64,000 nt of DNA from Ecdyonurus torrentis (Eukaryota; Arthropoda; Insecta; Ephemeroptera; Heptageniidae), in NCBI GenBank assembly GCA_949318235.1, contig OX439133.1, forward strand, positions 14,919,563-14,983,562. Reading direction: 5' to 3'. Shown piece by piece: positions 1-23,784 of the stretch (positions are counted from its first letter, which is position 1; every line of letters starts with the position of its first letter). The translations under genes were made by a program, and so were the position numbers. The notes under the pieces were generated by a model. It saw only the letters and a list, made by a program, of their open reading frames with translations. It was not told the DNA's origin and did no database searches.

Positions 1-1809
1 TTAAAAAGCTGACACCTAATTATCCACTCCAACTGTGTACATACATACGCAAATTGTATACACTTTTCAGTATTTATAATTACGTTATTGTTAGGAATAT
101 AGTCACTGTGGGCGGTACCCTACACAATTGTTATTGTTCATTACCTTCCTTTTTGTTGTCATTTAAAAACACGGGAAACCACTCCCAAAACAACATTTAC
201 TACACTACACAGTATGAATTATAAAATTATTATAGAATATTATGGGGAATTTTTGTCCTATTGAAAAAGCATAATAATAATAAGCTTTTTTTCTTTTTTT
301 TTTTTACGTTCCCATACACTATGTTTTATTAAGGCAATATGGGCTTAAATCAGCCCCGCAACCAATTTAAAAGGCTATATAAATATATAGCCTAGTACTA
401 TATACTAAAAGCCCTACTTTTACTACAACCGAGGCCCCCGGACCTCGGTACAACCAACCGACCCCATACGCTATGCATCAATAATTTATTTTTTATTTTT
501 TAATCCATTCATTTATTTACTTAACATATTAAATACTTTTAGCAGAGAATATTGTATATAAATAAAAATTAACTATTTAAGTTTAAAAAAATCCTAATTA
601 TAATATTATATAATTATATTGTATTATTATTATACCTATTTTTTGTACAGTACAGGTACTTTGAAGTAATTTTGAATTTTCTTAAATACGCGGGTAGGTA
701 ATTAATATGTATTTTGTGGTTTATTATTACCATTTTGCTGCTCTTATGTTATTACTTGTTTAAGTAATCCAAAAGAATAATCATTAATCAGCCTATATAA
801 GGTTAGCAGAAAAATTAACTATCGCTAACTGTAATGTATCAGATAATTATTTGTGGTGTATTTTAAAAATAAATTTTTATTGCAAAATACTGTACACAAA
901 TATAGTAAAAAATTTATTTGTTTTTATTATCATTATTATGTACTTAGATTTTTACTAAAATAAAATTGTTTCATGGCATTAAATTTTACTAACTGTAAGA
1001 CTTTTTATACATATATATAGTACAAAATGTTACACATGAAAAACCTCATAATAAATGCAAATAAAAATTTGGCAAGATTTTTTATGAACCTATACTCTTC
1101 GGTGAAAAAAATTTAAATCCAGAAAACAAAGCATCCTGAAAGTTGGAAAAGCCTATAACCTACTATATTAATTTCAAGGATTTTTAGCGTGAAAAATAAA
1201 TAAATAAATAAGAATAATAAACACTATATTATACTCAAGATAAATGAGGCCTTTTTTTTTTTTTTTTTTTTTTTCCTTCTTCTTTTGAGCCGCTTGAAAA
1301 AAATGTACCTATAGGCCCCAGCGTTTAATGATAGAATCAGTCTCGTCTTAACAATTTACTTTGATTTTTTATTAATTTTTTGAAAGAAAAAATATGCACG
1401 TACGACGTACGATATCAAAATGTAAAAGAACTATATATGTAAAAAAACAAAGCTCGGCGTAATCATGGGAGAGATCATAGATGGTTTTACTATGGGAGAG
1501 ATGAAGTGTTCACAAAAAAATAAGTTGCTTCAAGGCCTCGAATAATATGCTCTTTCATTTTTACACAAAAAAATTAAATATGCATTATGATGCACAATTT
1601 TAAAACAATATGGAATTACCATATTTTTAAGAAACGTGTACATTACAACATAAAAAAATGCTCCGAAATAAAACTAAAAAAACAAACACATTGCTATGAG
1701 AAATACATAGGAACAATTCGTTTCACAATTTTTTAATAACAAAAGCAACAAGTACAAATACTTCAAAATAAAGTTGACTTTGTTACAAATAAAAATTAAA
1801 TATAATTAC
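1..1809. other. Probable intron or intergenic DNA, no gene seen
   Basis: AT-rich sequence downstream of the putative first exon at 1810-1938. It contains a T-run near 1253-1274 and short hairpins (about 371-392 and 430-450). I see no coding-like stretch. Confidence 0.5.
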
Positions 1810-1938
1810 CTTTTCTCGTTGGCCTCTTAATTTAATTTCAGCAATAACCCATGGTAACATGGGACTTGAAAATCTTTTATCTAAAGATGTAGTACCTAAA
1901 TAATCGACTAAAACAGTACATATATCTATGTTATCCAT
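1810..1938 (-). CDS. First coding exon of an unidentified gene (partial)
   Basis: On the minus strand an ATG at 1938 opens 43 codons (begins MDNIDICTVLVDYLG, ends AEIKLRGQREK) and runs into a good splice donor, AAG|GTAATT, at 1810/1809 in phase 0. Composition is ordinary for a soluble protein with no repeats. No continuation could be placed between 1 and 1809, so the second exon probably lies beyond the left edge. I do not recognise the protein. The gene has the same orientation as the Rpn10 gene, whose stop codon is 2.9 kb upstream. A chance open frame next to a chance donor is the alternative. Confidence 0.45.
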
Positions 1939-2411
1939 ATTTAAATATGTCTTTACACTAATATTAATTAATTAATCACTTTATTTCACAGTAAATTAGT
2001 CATTAACATGTTCATAACACACGAATCAGACTAAAATCATCCGTTTTCTGTTTTAAAACAGCTGTAAAAATAAAAATGTTTTTAAAATTTGCTAATTTTA
2101 ACCAATGAGAATGAAGATATTATTTTTTAATTTTTTTGCTTGCTTACGACATCTATGAGTATTTTTTTGTACTCTTTAGTAAGATTATATTATAACCGCG
2201 ATGACATGAATTTTTTATAATTCCAAATTAATTGAAAATTAAGAAAATTAAGGCAATGATATTAAGTAACACAAAATCAGAGACCCTGCATAGAATTTCT
2301 GCACCGAGTGTTTATCATGGCATTGCAGATTTATATTTCTATATTTTTCTTTTCTTTTCTTTTCATCCGTAAAAAAAAGTCACAGAAAGTTTGTATAATA
2401 AATAATAATAA

Positions 2412-2516
2412 TGCTCGTAAACCCTGTTCTCTCTTGCACCAAAAAATACGCATTCCATTTGATTAACCATAGCTGATCGTCATTTGAAGGGCAAAGAACA
2501 GGGTTTACAAATAGCA
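2412..2516. mobile_element. MITE family A copy 1
   Basis: About 105 bp with terminal inverted repeats related to TGCTGTTCGTAAACCCTG and its complement. The interior motif GCACCAAAAAATRCGCATTC is shared with other copies at 8924, 32119, 45349, 61690 and 61813. Confidence 0.75.
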
Positions 2517-4074
2517 TTATGAAGACCACAGTATCTTATAATTGGTTTTAACTTTTCATAGTTGCTCTCCGAATCTGTAGGAACTAAGAACTGACAAAGG
2601 CAAAACCAGTGCAAAACACACTCTATATTTCTCTAGAAGTTATACTGTCAAAAGTTATCCAATAATATGTATATTAGTTTTTTAACTCTTGTGTTTCAAA
2701 TTTATCAAAAACTTATTTTGTAGAAAGTAGCTAACTTTTGCATGCATAATCATGCAAAAGTTACCAACCGAATGTTTAGGAGGAGGATTCCCTCTTTAAG
2801 AAGCTTAATCTTCCTCATTATCAATTAAAATAAATGGTTGATGAAGGCACGAACACATACTGGTACTCCATTCCATTCTTATTAGAGAAATATTCTGAAA
2901 GCTACCAAATGTGTATTGTTCTGTTCTAGCAAGATTTTCAACAAACTAAAGAACATATATATATATATTCTATTTTATTGTAACCCCCCCCCCCTTTTTT
3001 ATTATTATTGTATCAAATAGCTTGTTTATTTTCCCTAATAATGAAGGTATTTGGTAATTTTACTTTTTAATCATAAAACAAAATACAAATGTTATTTTTA
3101 TTTATCACTTTTATTGATATTATATTAACTCCAAAAACTGATACACATAAGCACATTACAACAATGGAAAAAGGAGAAATTCTTTGCGTAAAAATAAGAA
3201 ATTGGGAAATTTTTATATTTTTGCTTATAGGTATTATTTTATATATAGAAAAAGAGAAAAAATACATAATTACTGAGAAACAAATGTATTAACAATTATT
3301 AACGTCGTAGCAATTTCAGCAAATGTTAAGAAAATGCTGCCAAAATTGAATTGCAATTTTTTTAAATATTTATTTACCCTCTCAAAATATTTCAAATTGA
3401 GTGATGAAATTTTTTTAACCAGTGGAAAACAATAATTTTTACTTTTTGCTAACTTTTATTATTATTATCATTCTTTGAAGCCGTAAAAAAAATCAAAATA
3501 AATTAATTTCTGCTTATTTCTTAATTTTAATTTTTAAGTATGATTAATTAGACATGTTAATTGTAATTAAATTTAAACAACATATACACACTTGAAATTT
3601 AAGAAGCCATCAAATTATTCACATTTATACTTTGGGTTCTATTCATGAAATAACTATTCTCTGATGCTTCTCAAAATCAAGAAATAGTTGTACTTAATTT
3701 TTGGTTCCAAGTACACATTTTAATACAACATGCTTAAAATAGTCAGCTGCAAAACTGGAATTATGACTCAACTTGTAAGGTTTATTTTTCAATAAGAAAC
3801 TACAAGAAAATAGACTGTACTGGAAAAAGGTGAAATTCTAGTTTTGCATCAGTGATTGGGTTCTCTTAGTCAAGGCTCATTATTTAATCTGTAGTAGGTC
3901 TATCATCTTCAGGCAAACTTTGAGTAGCATCAAGATTGTATATTATCAGATAACGACACCAATTTATTCAAAATTAGCTTAATTTTCAGCCTATCTGCAT
4001 CAGAGATGGAAATCATGTGACCATGACAAACCAATCAGCAGGTGGGAAGCATTTGGTATGAAAATGGTGTCTTA
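2517..4074. other. Intergenic, repeat remnants only
   Basis: No gene recognised. Sections near 2560-2960 resemble pieces at 10690-10800, 23520-23650 and 33780-33970 (shared words such as GAAGGCAC and GAAAGCTATCCAA), which suggests an old dispersed repeat. A C-run/T-run sits at 2983-3000. Confidence 0.4.
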
Positions 4075-4450
4075 TATTGACTAATAAAGAAGTACAGTCA
4101 ACTGGGGTGACTTTGAACACTTTTATCTCTACTACTTTAGGCATTCATTTCAAAATTTTGAAACCTGTCGTTTAGATCAAAAACAATTTTGAACAATAGT
4201 AAGATTCTTAAAATTTCAAAAATGAGGCCCCAAGACAAAGATAATTGGGTGTTCAAAGTCAAAGTAACCCCGGGCGTTCAAAGTCACTCCAGTTGACTGT
4301 AACTGTTTTGATGCAAACTTAAAGCGATTTTACATGCATCAGCTTATGTTTCTAATTACTATGCATGCAAAGTATGTTGAAAATGAAGTCAATGTAATTG
4401 AAATCAATTAACGGAGGCCTCAAAACAGCTGCTTATTTAATAGTCAATTG
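4075..4450. mobile_element. MITE (TTGACTAATAAAGGA family) split by another MITE
   Basis: The ends TATTGACTAATAAAG and its approximate complement at 4436-4450 match the intact copy at 12314-12483, as do the inner words ACTGTTTTGA and GAGGCCTCAAAAC. The copy is interrupted at 4095-4299 by an element flanked by TA/TA. Confidence 0.65.
4095..4299. mobile_element. Mariner-like MITE, TIR CAGTCAACTGGRGTGAC, inside another MITE
   Basis: Inverted ends CAGTCAACTGGGGTGACTTT and its near complement are bounded by TA at 4093-4094 and 4300-4301. A TA target duplication is typical of Tc1/mariner-type elements. A relative with the same TIR start lies at 12656-12799. Confidence 0.8.
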
Positions 4451-4829
4451 GTAAATTGTTTCAGTATCTGGTGACATGGTATCTTGATGATCAGTTTAGG
4501 GTGTGAGGACCCCTTTAGGTAAATTACCTAACAACCAGCTAGCAAGAATTGAGACCAAGATTGACTCATACAAGGTGGAATTGAATCCACGTTAATAGTT
4601 CCCCTTAAGGAAATTAACATTGTTGTTAACAATTCAAGTTACGTTCAAACTGCTAACGCAGGATACATCATGACAAACATTGAAGAAAATAATGACCTGA
4701 CGGAGAGAGTGAACCAATACTATAAACCTCTTAAATTACAGGGCAAAGAGAATAAAAACAGAAAGCGTTTCATATAATTTTCATAATATTATTGAGAGGG
4801 TATAGATATATATAAAAAAAACGTTAACT

Positions 4830-17173
<12,344 letters not shown>

Positions 17174-18827
17174 CTTGGAATCGCTGATTAAAAATTTTCG
17201 TGATTTGATCTTCAACTGGTTTGGCCGTTACGCGGTAATTTTTAAATTTTCCTCTGTCACTTCAAATTTTTTAAACATTTCTACTCTATTATTTATAAAT
17301 ATATTTTATTATGTACTAAAAAGTGACAAAACTTTAGATAAGATACATAATATATGATATTCTAGGATGTTAACTCAAAATAGTAATAATTTTGCATATT
17401 TCAAGGTCCGGAGAGGAATATTAATTATTTATAATTATAATTAACTCGTACCTACTTATCAGATCTGTATTAGTTAGGGGTAAAAAAAAAAAGTCCTAAA
17501 AATTTATTACGCTATAGAAGATTGAAATAATGGATAAAAAATTAATATAATATAATAAAGCTATTGTGTATCATAATATTTAAAAATAATATAGCATTTA
17601 TTTTATTTTAAAAAAAATGCCATGCAGAATCTCAAAATGTTTCACACTTTTCAATTAAAATAAACAAATACAATTGGACTTTTTCATAATATTGAATTTA
17701 TACAATACTGATGTTTATAATATAATCTTACAATTTATTAAAATAAATTTAATTAGGAATGAATATTTTCTTTTATAATGAGGAAAACTATAAATATACG
17801 TAAACGAACTGAAATAAATTATTATTGCTGCTGCTGTGCAATTAATTTAAATTTAATTAAAAATATTTTGGGTGCTCAAAAACACTGCTAAAATCAAATA
17901 CATATTATATTATTTATTTATAATCATAATAATAACAAATAATAATAATTAATATATCCTATATAAACGTTTGAAAAGAAAAGAAAGAAAGATACACATA
18001 AAAAGGGTACATAGAAAAAATATTGCATACATTATAATATATATTTTAAAATATAGGCCTATTATTATATTTCGTAAGAAAAAAAAACTATCTAATTTAT
18101 ACATAGACATATATAGGATCAATTTTGAAGCATTGATTCACATGAATGTTCCGTAAATTTAAGAAAAGTTTTTGTAATCAAAAATGATAACTTTAATTAT
18201 GCTCTAATCTTTATTATGTACTATATCTCTAATATTTTTACAACATATTATAGGCCTATATATATATTGTATCACATTGGTTTGATCCTTACAAAAAAAA
18301 ATATTAAAAAAAAAAAAATCAGATGTGACAGAACTTTTTTTTTTTTTTTTTTTCTTTACGCAATAGATTTTTTTTTTTAAACATATGGTAAGCATAGGGC
18401 GTCCTATAAGAATAAGATAAGAATAATATTTCCCATGATATTTTTTCACACATAACAGATGGACAAATCAATTTGAAATTCAGCACCTATTTACTAGCTA
18501 TTGAAGGCAATGCAAACGTACTGTATGCTAAAAAAAAATGAAATAAAATAAAATAAAAACAAAGGAAGCAAGAGAAATATGCCAGGATAGAAAGTTTTGG
18601 AGATCTATCACTGGGTCAGGCTAAAAACCATCTATGTTGTTGGCTTACCCCGAAAGGGGCGAAAGGGACTATAGCGTCATGATATGTATGCATGTATGCA
18701 TAACAAATAAATATATAGGTATATCAAGTAAAAAAAAAAAAAAAAAGTTACATCACATCTGAAGTTATTTAATTGTTAAAATTATGCAAAATAAATAAAA
18801 AAAATAACATAAATTTACAAACAGATT
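17174..18827. other. Intergenic: Rpn10 5' flank and zinc finger gene 1 3' flank
   Basis: The Rpn10 promoter and 5' leader and the 3' untranslated region of zinc finger gene 1 must both lie here, both read on the minus strand. A minus-strand AATAAA (plus TTTATT) occurs at 18210-18215. The rest is AT-rich with homopolymers. Confidence 0.5.
18641..18700. repeat. Retroelement tail-like repeat (TACCCCGAAAGGG) copy 1
   Basis: The shared block TACCCCGAAAGGG...TATRGCGTCATGATATGTATG recurs at 47455-47502. It ends in ATGT-type short repeats, as 3' tails of non-LTR elements or SINEs often do. Confidence 0.5.
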
Positions 18828-21800
18828 TTAAGCATCATCACTTTCAAATGATTCTTGTTTAATAACAACTGTACTTTCATTGTCCTGATTAATAATATGT
18901 ACATTACAAAAGTCAGGTACAATGTAAGTATTTTCATCTTCATTTGTAGGAATTTCATTTTCATAAATATTACTATCATCCACTTCCATTTTACATTCAA
19001 CATTAGAATAATATGAAGAATCATCATTTAAAATTTCTTCTCCATCAATTTCAAATTTACATTGTAATAACTCTTCTGGATTAATTATTATTTCAGTATC
19101 AGGATTAGTAACTTCCTGAATATTACATTCTAAATTTTCATTTATAATTTCAGAATTATTAGTCATAGTTTTTAACTTCTTATTTTTTGACATTGCACTC
19201 ATAATTTGTCTCAAATAAGATGGATGTTTTATTTGAAAATGATTTTTAAATGAATTTACAGTTACATTTGCACAAAAAAAGTTTGCATCTAATTTTTTAT
19301 TACAAATATTACAAGTCCAAATTTTTGTAAGTTTCCATGGAAAACGTGGATTTGGAATATCAGAGTGCTTCATCGCGATGTGATCCTTTATTTCAGAATC
19401 ATGACGTTTTTTTACGTCACACATAGAACAATGATATAAGTATTTACTTTCAATTGTCATAAATTTTAAAAATTCATCAGGTATTTCTGGTTCTTCAATT
19501 TGTACAGGGGGTTTGACTACAGTTGGATAATAGTATACTTTTTTAACTTGATTTTTTTTAGTTTTATTTTTTATTTTTGGTATTTTTTTATATTTAATAT
19601 TTAAAATAGGTTTTTCTAATTTTAATATTTCAATTTCCATATGTAATTCTAATATTTCTTTTGATATAAATCTTAATTTACAAAAATCACACTTCAGTTT
19701 TCTAGTATTCAACGTTACTTGGTTTAGTTTATGATCCATATATTTTGGAGGACATTTGTGTTTTTGTATTAAATGCATTTTTATCTTTTTCAAACTTCCT
19801 CTGGAAGCATTACAAATCGGACAATAATACTTTATTGGTTCCTTTCTAATAGGACATTCAGAAGTATTTGGACTCATAACTTGCTCAGAATCAGTACCTA
19901 TTGAACCAATTTTAAGTGCATCAACTCCCTGAGAATTTACTATGGTAGATATTGGTTGTTCTAGGTCCTGATTTACAATAAAATTACTATTATTTTGTAC
20001 CAATTCATTAGAATTTGATATTATTGATGTCATTTTGTATTCAATATTATGAACTATTTCTGGCTGTACCTTATTACTAGAATTTATTTTTGAAGTACTT
20101 ATATATTCAGAGTTAGATGGACCAATAATTGATCCTGAATTTGTATATATCCAATTTTCATTAATCATAGAGCCATAAACTTTACGAGCTCCGAGTTTAT
20201 TTACATTTAGTGTTGCAATTGCCTTTTTACCAATTTTAACTTTACATTGTGTTGGCTGTCCTGAAATAAATATAGTTTCAGTGTCAGTTTTACTCAGCGG
20301 GGGCTCATAAGGCTGCTGTGACGTCACGTGAATCGTTTTGCCCATAAGGCTAACATTGCTTTTTCCGGAACGTGTTACATCACAGCTGCTAGTGAGCCTC
20401 TCCCGAGGTTTACTAGGACTTACAATACTTTTCTGAGTGTTACATTCCATGTTTTTGTCAGGAATTATACTCATAACTTGTTTATAATAGGATACATGTT
20501 TTGACTGAAAATGATTTTTCAATGAATTAACAGTTACATGTGTAGAGAAAAAATGTGCAGTTTTCATATTTTCATTACAAACATTACAAGTCCAGATTCT
20601 AGTAAGTTTCCATGGAATACGTGGTTTTGGATTATCAGAGTGATATGTTGTAACGTGATCCATTATTTCAGAATTGAGCAGTTTTTTTACGTCACACATA
20701 GAACAATGGTATAAGTATTTACTTTCAACTGTCATAAATTTTAAATATTCATCAGGTATTTTTGGTTCTTCCATTTGTCGATTTTTATTTAGTATATTTG
20801 GATTATGATATTTTGTTTTTACTTTATTTTTATCTATATTACTTTTAATTTTTGGTACTTTTTTATAATTAATATTTAAATTAGGTTTTTCTAATTTTAA
20901 TATTTCAATTTCCATATGTGATTCTAACATTTCTTTTGATATAAATCGTAACTTACAAAATTCACACTTAAGTTTTTTACTAACTACCGTTACTTGATTT
21001 AATTTGTGAAACATGAATTTTTTAGGATATTTGTGTTTTTGTATTAAATGTATTTTTACCTTTTTTAAGCTTGCTCTAGCAGCATTACAAATTGGACAAT
21101 AATACTTTATTGGCTCCTTTTCAATCTCACACTTAGAAGTATTTGAACTTGAAATTTCTATAGAATTTTCAGATATTGGTTCATTTTGATTTGTTTTCTT
21201 GGTATTTAGATTCATAATAAATTTAGTATTATTTTGTACCACTACATTACTAATTTCTGAGTTTTTATTTGTAACATTATAATTTATTTTTATTAAACTG
21301 CTTATATTTTCATATTCAGAGTTAGATGAATCAATAATTGATTCTGAATTATTGTCTATCCTATTTTCATCAATCTTAGGTTCACAAACTGTATCAGTAC
21401 TTATGCTATTTAAATTGGGTACATCAGTTGTAGTTTCATCAATTTTATTATCAATACTGTGTACGTTAGAAATTGGTGCTGAATTGGTATCTATTGAATT
21501 GTTATCTATGTTATAACGACCATAAACTCTTTGTGGGTCCATTTTATTAGAAATAACTATAGAATTGGAGCCTATTGTACTATCTGATGAACTATGTGGC
21601 GTTTTTTGAACATAGACTGTTTCTGGAGCAATTTGTTTGGATATTGCTTCATTGGAATTAGAACCTACTGAATTATTTGCATTTTCACCAACATAAATTT
21701 TCTTAGGAATTGGTATAGAATTAGTAGTTATTGGACTATTGAAACTGCGTACGATTTTACGGATGGGACCAACTGTGTTTGGAATTGGTTCTGAATTGGT

Positions 21801-22610
21801 ATCTACTGAATTTTTACGAATATTAATACGACCGTATACTCTTTGTGGATTTTTTTTATTGTTAGAAATAATTATGGAATTGGTGGTGCCTATTGTACTA
21901 TTTGAATTATTTTGCAATTTACGAACATAAACTGTTTTGGGAGCAGTTTTTTTAATAATTGGTTTTGAATTGGTAGCGGTAGCTAAAGGTCTACTCCAAT
22001 TATTTATTCTTTTATGATAGGAAACTATCTTTGGATCAACTTTTTTAGAAATTGGTATAGAATGTGAACTTAATGGACTATTTGAAACATTTATAACTTT
22101 GCAAACAGGACCAATTGTGTTAGATATTGGTAAAGAATTGCTATTATTTGGACTGTTTGAAGAAGGTAAAATTTTATGAACACGAACTTTTTTTGGACCT
22201 ATTTCATTAGAAATTGGTATGGAATTGGTACTTTTTCGATTATTTGATTTATAAACAATTTTACTAACATAAACAATCTTTGGAGCTTCTTTGTTTGAAA
22301 CTGGTTTAGAATTGGTTGAAGTATCTATTTGATCATTTGAATTATTTATAATTTTACAAACAGAACTCACTATATTAGAAATTGGTACAGAATTGGTATC
22401 TATTGGACAGTCAGATTTATCTGCAAATTCATGAAAATACACTTTTTGTGGACCCACTTTGTTTGATATTGGCAATTGTAACTGTTCAAAACTCATATCA
22501 CTTTTAATAGATGTAATTGGAAGTAACTGTGATGTTGATGCAACATTGGGGTTGACTTTTGATTGTTCATTTGTATCACTAGTGTTCATTTTCACGTTAT
22601 CTTCTGTCAT
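18828..22610 (-). CDS. Large C2H2-type zinc finger protein 1 (1260 aa)
   Basis: Uninterrupted 1260-codon frame starting MTEDNVKMN at 22610. Residues about 45-400 are degenerate tandem units of about 35-40 residues with NSxPISNxxGPxxV and SNSPIxTNS, rich in Asn and Ser. A zinc finger module occurs twice, at about 498-716 and 925-1142. Each module has YYCPICNA...HLIQKHK (C2H2), CxFCKLRFISKE...HMEIEILKLEKP (second His absent), YHCSMCDVKK...H...H, and WTCNxCN...NHFQxKH with a long Cys-His spacing. The tail is acidic and contains CKFEID, CKMEVD and VIKQESFE, the last fitting a SUMO-acceptor consensus. It is probably a nuclear DNA- or protein-binding regulator; the target is unknown. It is paralogous to the genes at 26479 and 34479. 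Residues about 733-774 are encoded by a GC-richer palindromic insert. Confidence 0.88.
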   Translation of the reverse strand: MTEDNVKMNTSDTNEQSKVNPNVASTSQLLPITSIKSDMSFEQLQLPISNKVGPQKVYFHEFADKSDCPIDTNSVPISNIVSSVCKIINNSNDQIDTSTNSKPVSNKEAPKIVYVSKIVYKSNNRKSTNSIPISNEIGPKKVRVHKILPSSNSPNNSNSLPISNTIGPVCKVINVSNSPLSSHSIPISKKVDPKIVSYHKRINNWSRPLATATNSKPIIKKTAPKTVYVRKLQNNSNSTIGTTNSIIISNNKKNPQRVYGRINIRKNSVDTNSEPIPNTVGPIRKIVRSFNSPITTNSIPIPKKIYVGENANNSVGSNSNEAISKQIAPETVYVQKTPHSSSDSTIGSNSIVISNKMDPQRVYGRYNIDNNSIDTNSAPISNVHSIDNKIDETTTDVPNLNSISTDTVCEPKIDENRIDNNSESIIDSSNSEYENISSLIKINYNVTNKNSEISNVVVQNNTKFIMNLNTKKTNQNEPISENSIEISSSNTSKCEIEKEPIKYYCPICNAARASLKKVKIHLIQKHKYPKKFMFHKLNQVTVVSKKLKCEFCKLRFISKEMLESHMEIEILKLEKPNLNINYKKVPKIKSNIDKNKVKTKYHNPNILNKNRQMEEPKIPDEYLKFMTVESKYLYHCSMCDVKKLLNSEIMDHVTTYHSDNPKPRIPWKLTRIWTCNVCNENMKTAHFFSTHVTVNSLKNHFQSKHVSYYKQVMSIIPDKNMECNTQKSIVSPSKPRERLTSSCDVTRSGKSNVSLMGKTIHVTSQQPYEPPLSKTDTETIFISGQPTQCKVKIGKKAIATLNVNKLGARKVYGSMINENWIYTNSGSIIGPSNSEYISTSKINSSNKVQPEIVHNIEYKMTSIISNSNELVQNNSNFIVNQDLEQPISTIVNSQGVDALKIGSIGTDSEQVMSPNTSECPIRKEPIKYYCPICNASRGSLKKIKMHLIQKHKCPPKYMDHKLNQVTLNTRKLKCDFCKLRFISKEILELHMEIEILKLEKPILNIKYKKIPKIKNKTKKNQVKKVYYYPTVVKPPVQIEEPEIPDEFLKFMTIESKYLYHCSMCDVKKRHDSEIKDHIAMKHSDIPNPRFPWKLTKIWTCNICNKKLDANFFCANVTVNSFKNHFQIKHPSYLRQIMSAMSKNKKLKTMTNNSEIINENLECNIQEVTNPDTEIIINPEELLQCKFEIDGEEILNDDSSYYSNVECKMEVDDSNIYENEIPTNEDENTYIVPDFCNVHIINQDNESTVVIKQESFESDDA
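20289..20413. repeat. Palindromic, GC-richer segment inside zinc finger gene 1 coding sequence
   Basis: The arms GGGGGCTCATAAGGCTGCTG with TGACGTCACGTG and CGTGTTACATCACAGCTGCT with AGTGAGCCTCTCCC are imperfect reverse complements. The composition differs sharply from the flanking AT-rich codons, and the paralogues have nothing equivalent. It looks like an inserted MITE that stayed in frame. Confidence 0.6.
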
Positions 22611-22859
22611 TGTGACGTGTAGGAAATTGTCACACTAACGTAATACTTATTTTGTTTTTCTTTATAGTTGTCCTAATATTTGGTATGTGGACTTAGGAAC
22701 ACTGCAACAGTCACTGCAACACAAAAAGCAAAAATAATCTTTACGGTATGGAAATTGCTAAATTAAGGAAAATAAACCAGAGTCACATACTTCCATAAAA
22801 ATCTTGCTACGTATAGCAAAGAGATAATAAAGGAAAAAAAAGAGTAGCACACTCTGCAA

Positions 22860-23092
22860 TATGACGTTGTTGCGGAAAAAATGTGTATGTAACTCGTATT
22901 TTGCCAGGCGACGCAAAATGTGTAAGTCGTTTCTGAACGTAATTGAGATGGCGCTCAACTTACACAGTCATATTGCTTTGCGCGACAAACAACGAGATAC
23001 ACATGTTGCTTAGCATGACAAACAAAGACTTACACATTTTCTTTGCCTGACAAAATACGAGTTGTACACATTTTTTTCGCAGCAACGTCAAA
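22860..23092. mobile_element. Palindromic element with internal tandem modules, copy 2
   Basis: Arms GACGTTGTTGCGG...AAATGTGTA and TACACA...CGCAGCAACGTC. Inside are repeated modules with ATGTGTAAGTCG, TTTGCCAGGCGACGC and AACGAGATACACATGTTGC, as in 11684-12003. It lies in the proposed 5' intron of zinc finger gene 1. Confidence 0.7.
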
Positions 23093-23165
23093 TAGCTTTT
23101 TGGCACTATCTCCAAAAGAGACAACGGCGTATGTATGTATATACATATGATATAGTATGTATGTT

Positions 23166-23512
23166 TAAGCCATAGACCACGTAAAGAACGTGTGCTTTTT
23201 AATGAATAAAACATGAAATGGGATCTTCAAAACTGTTGACAATTTTTACCAGAATGTTAATAGCCCCACAAGAGCGTGAAAGTACTGTAAGTATGAATTT
23301 GCGTGACTAATCATGTTTATGACGTCAGAAACATGAAAAAATTAGTATAAAAATGTTGTGCTGGTTGCATAAATCGAAATTTCAGATCACTGCTACGGAG
23401 CTGCAGTTGGGTTTTGAGACAAACTTAAGTTAATGTATTTATGTAAGTCCCATCAAGTGTTGTGTAATACAGTACAGTATATGATTATGTTTTTCTCTGG
23501 TCTATTCCTTTA
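23166..23512. mobile_element. MITE family B copy 1 (plus orientation)
   Basis: About 347 bp beginning AAGCCATAGACCACGTAAAG and ending TCTGGTCTATTCCTTTA; the ends are degenerate inverted repeats around ATAGACCA. Other copies: 38271-38586, 38803-39149 and 42173-42523. Confidence 0.85.
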
Positions 23513-23663
23513 AGTGCCTTCTTCAGTCATTATACTTTGTTACAGGCTCAGAGAAATCATCATAGTTTCTCTCCAAGTGACTGAAGAAGGCACACACACA
23601 AATATCCCGTTTTTTCTTGGAGTTTAGCACCAAAAGCTATCCTTTTTTTTTTTTATGATATGC

Positions 23664-23784
23664 ACAGCTCTGGTCAAAAGCTTGAGAACGATTTGCATAG
23701 GCAACCCGCAACCACACTATGTTATCTTTATGGAAAAACGCAGCGGCCGCCGCCGCCCCGTTCTCTAACTTTTGGCCAGAGCTG
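23664..23784. mobile_element. Tc1/mariner-like MITE, TIR CAGCTCTGGTCAAAAG
   Basis: Terminal repeats CAGCTCTGGTCAAAAGCTTG and complement CTTTTGGCCAGAGCTG, 121 bp, with a short GC-rich (CCGCCG) interior. Confidence 0.8.

Noticed and set aside
430..450. GC-rich hairpin CCGAGGCCCCCGGACCTCGG
   Set aside because: Isolated short stem with no context to assign a role.
21739..21930. Plus-strand frame of 63 codons
   Set aside because: Antisense shadow inside zinc finger gene 1.
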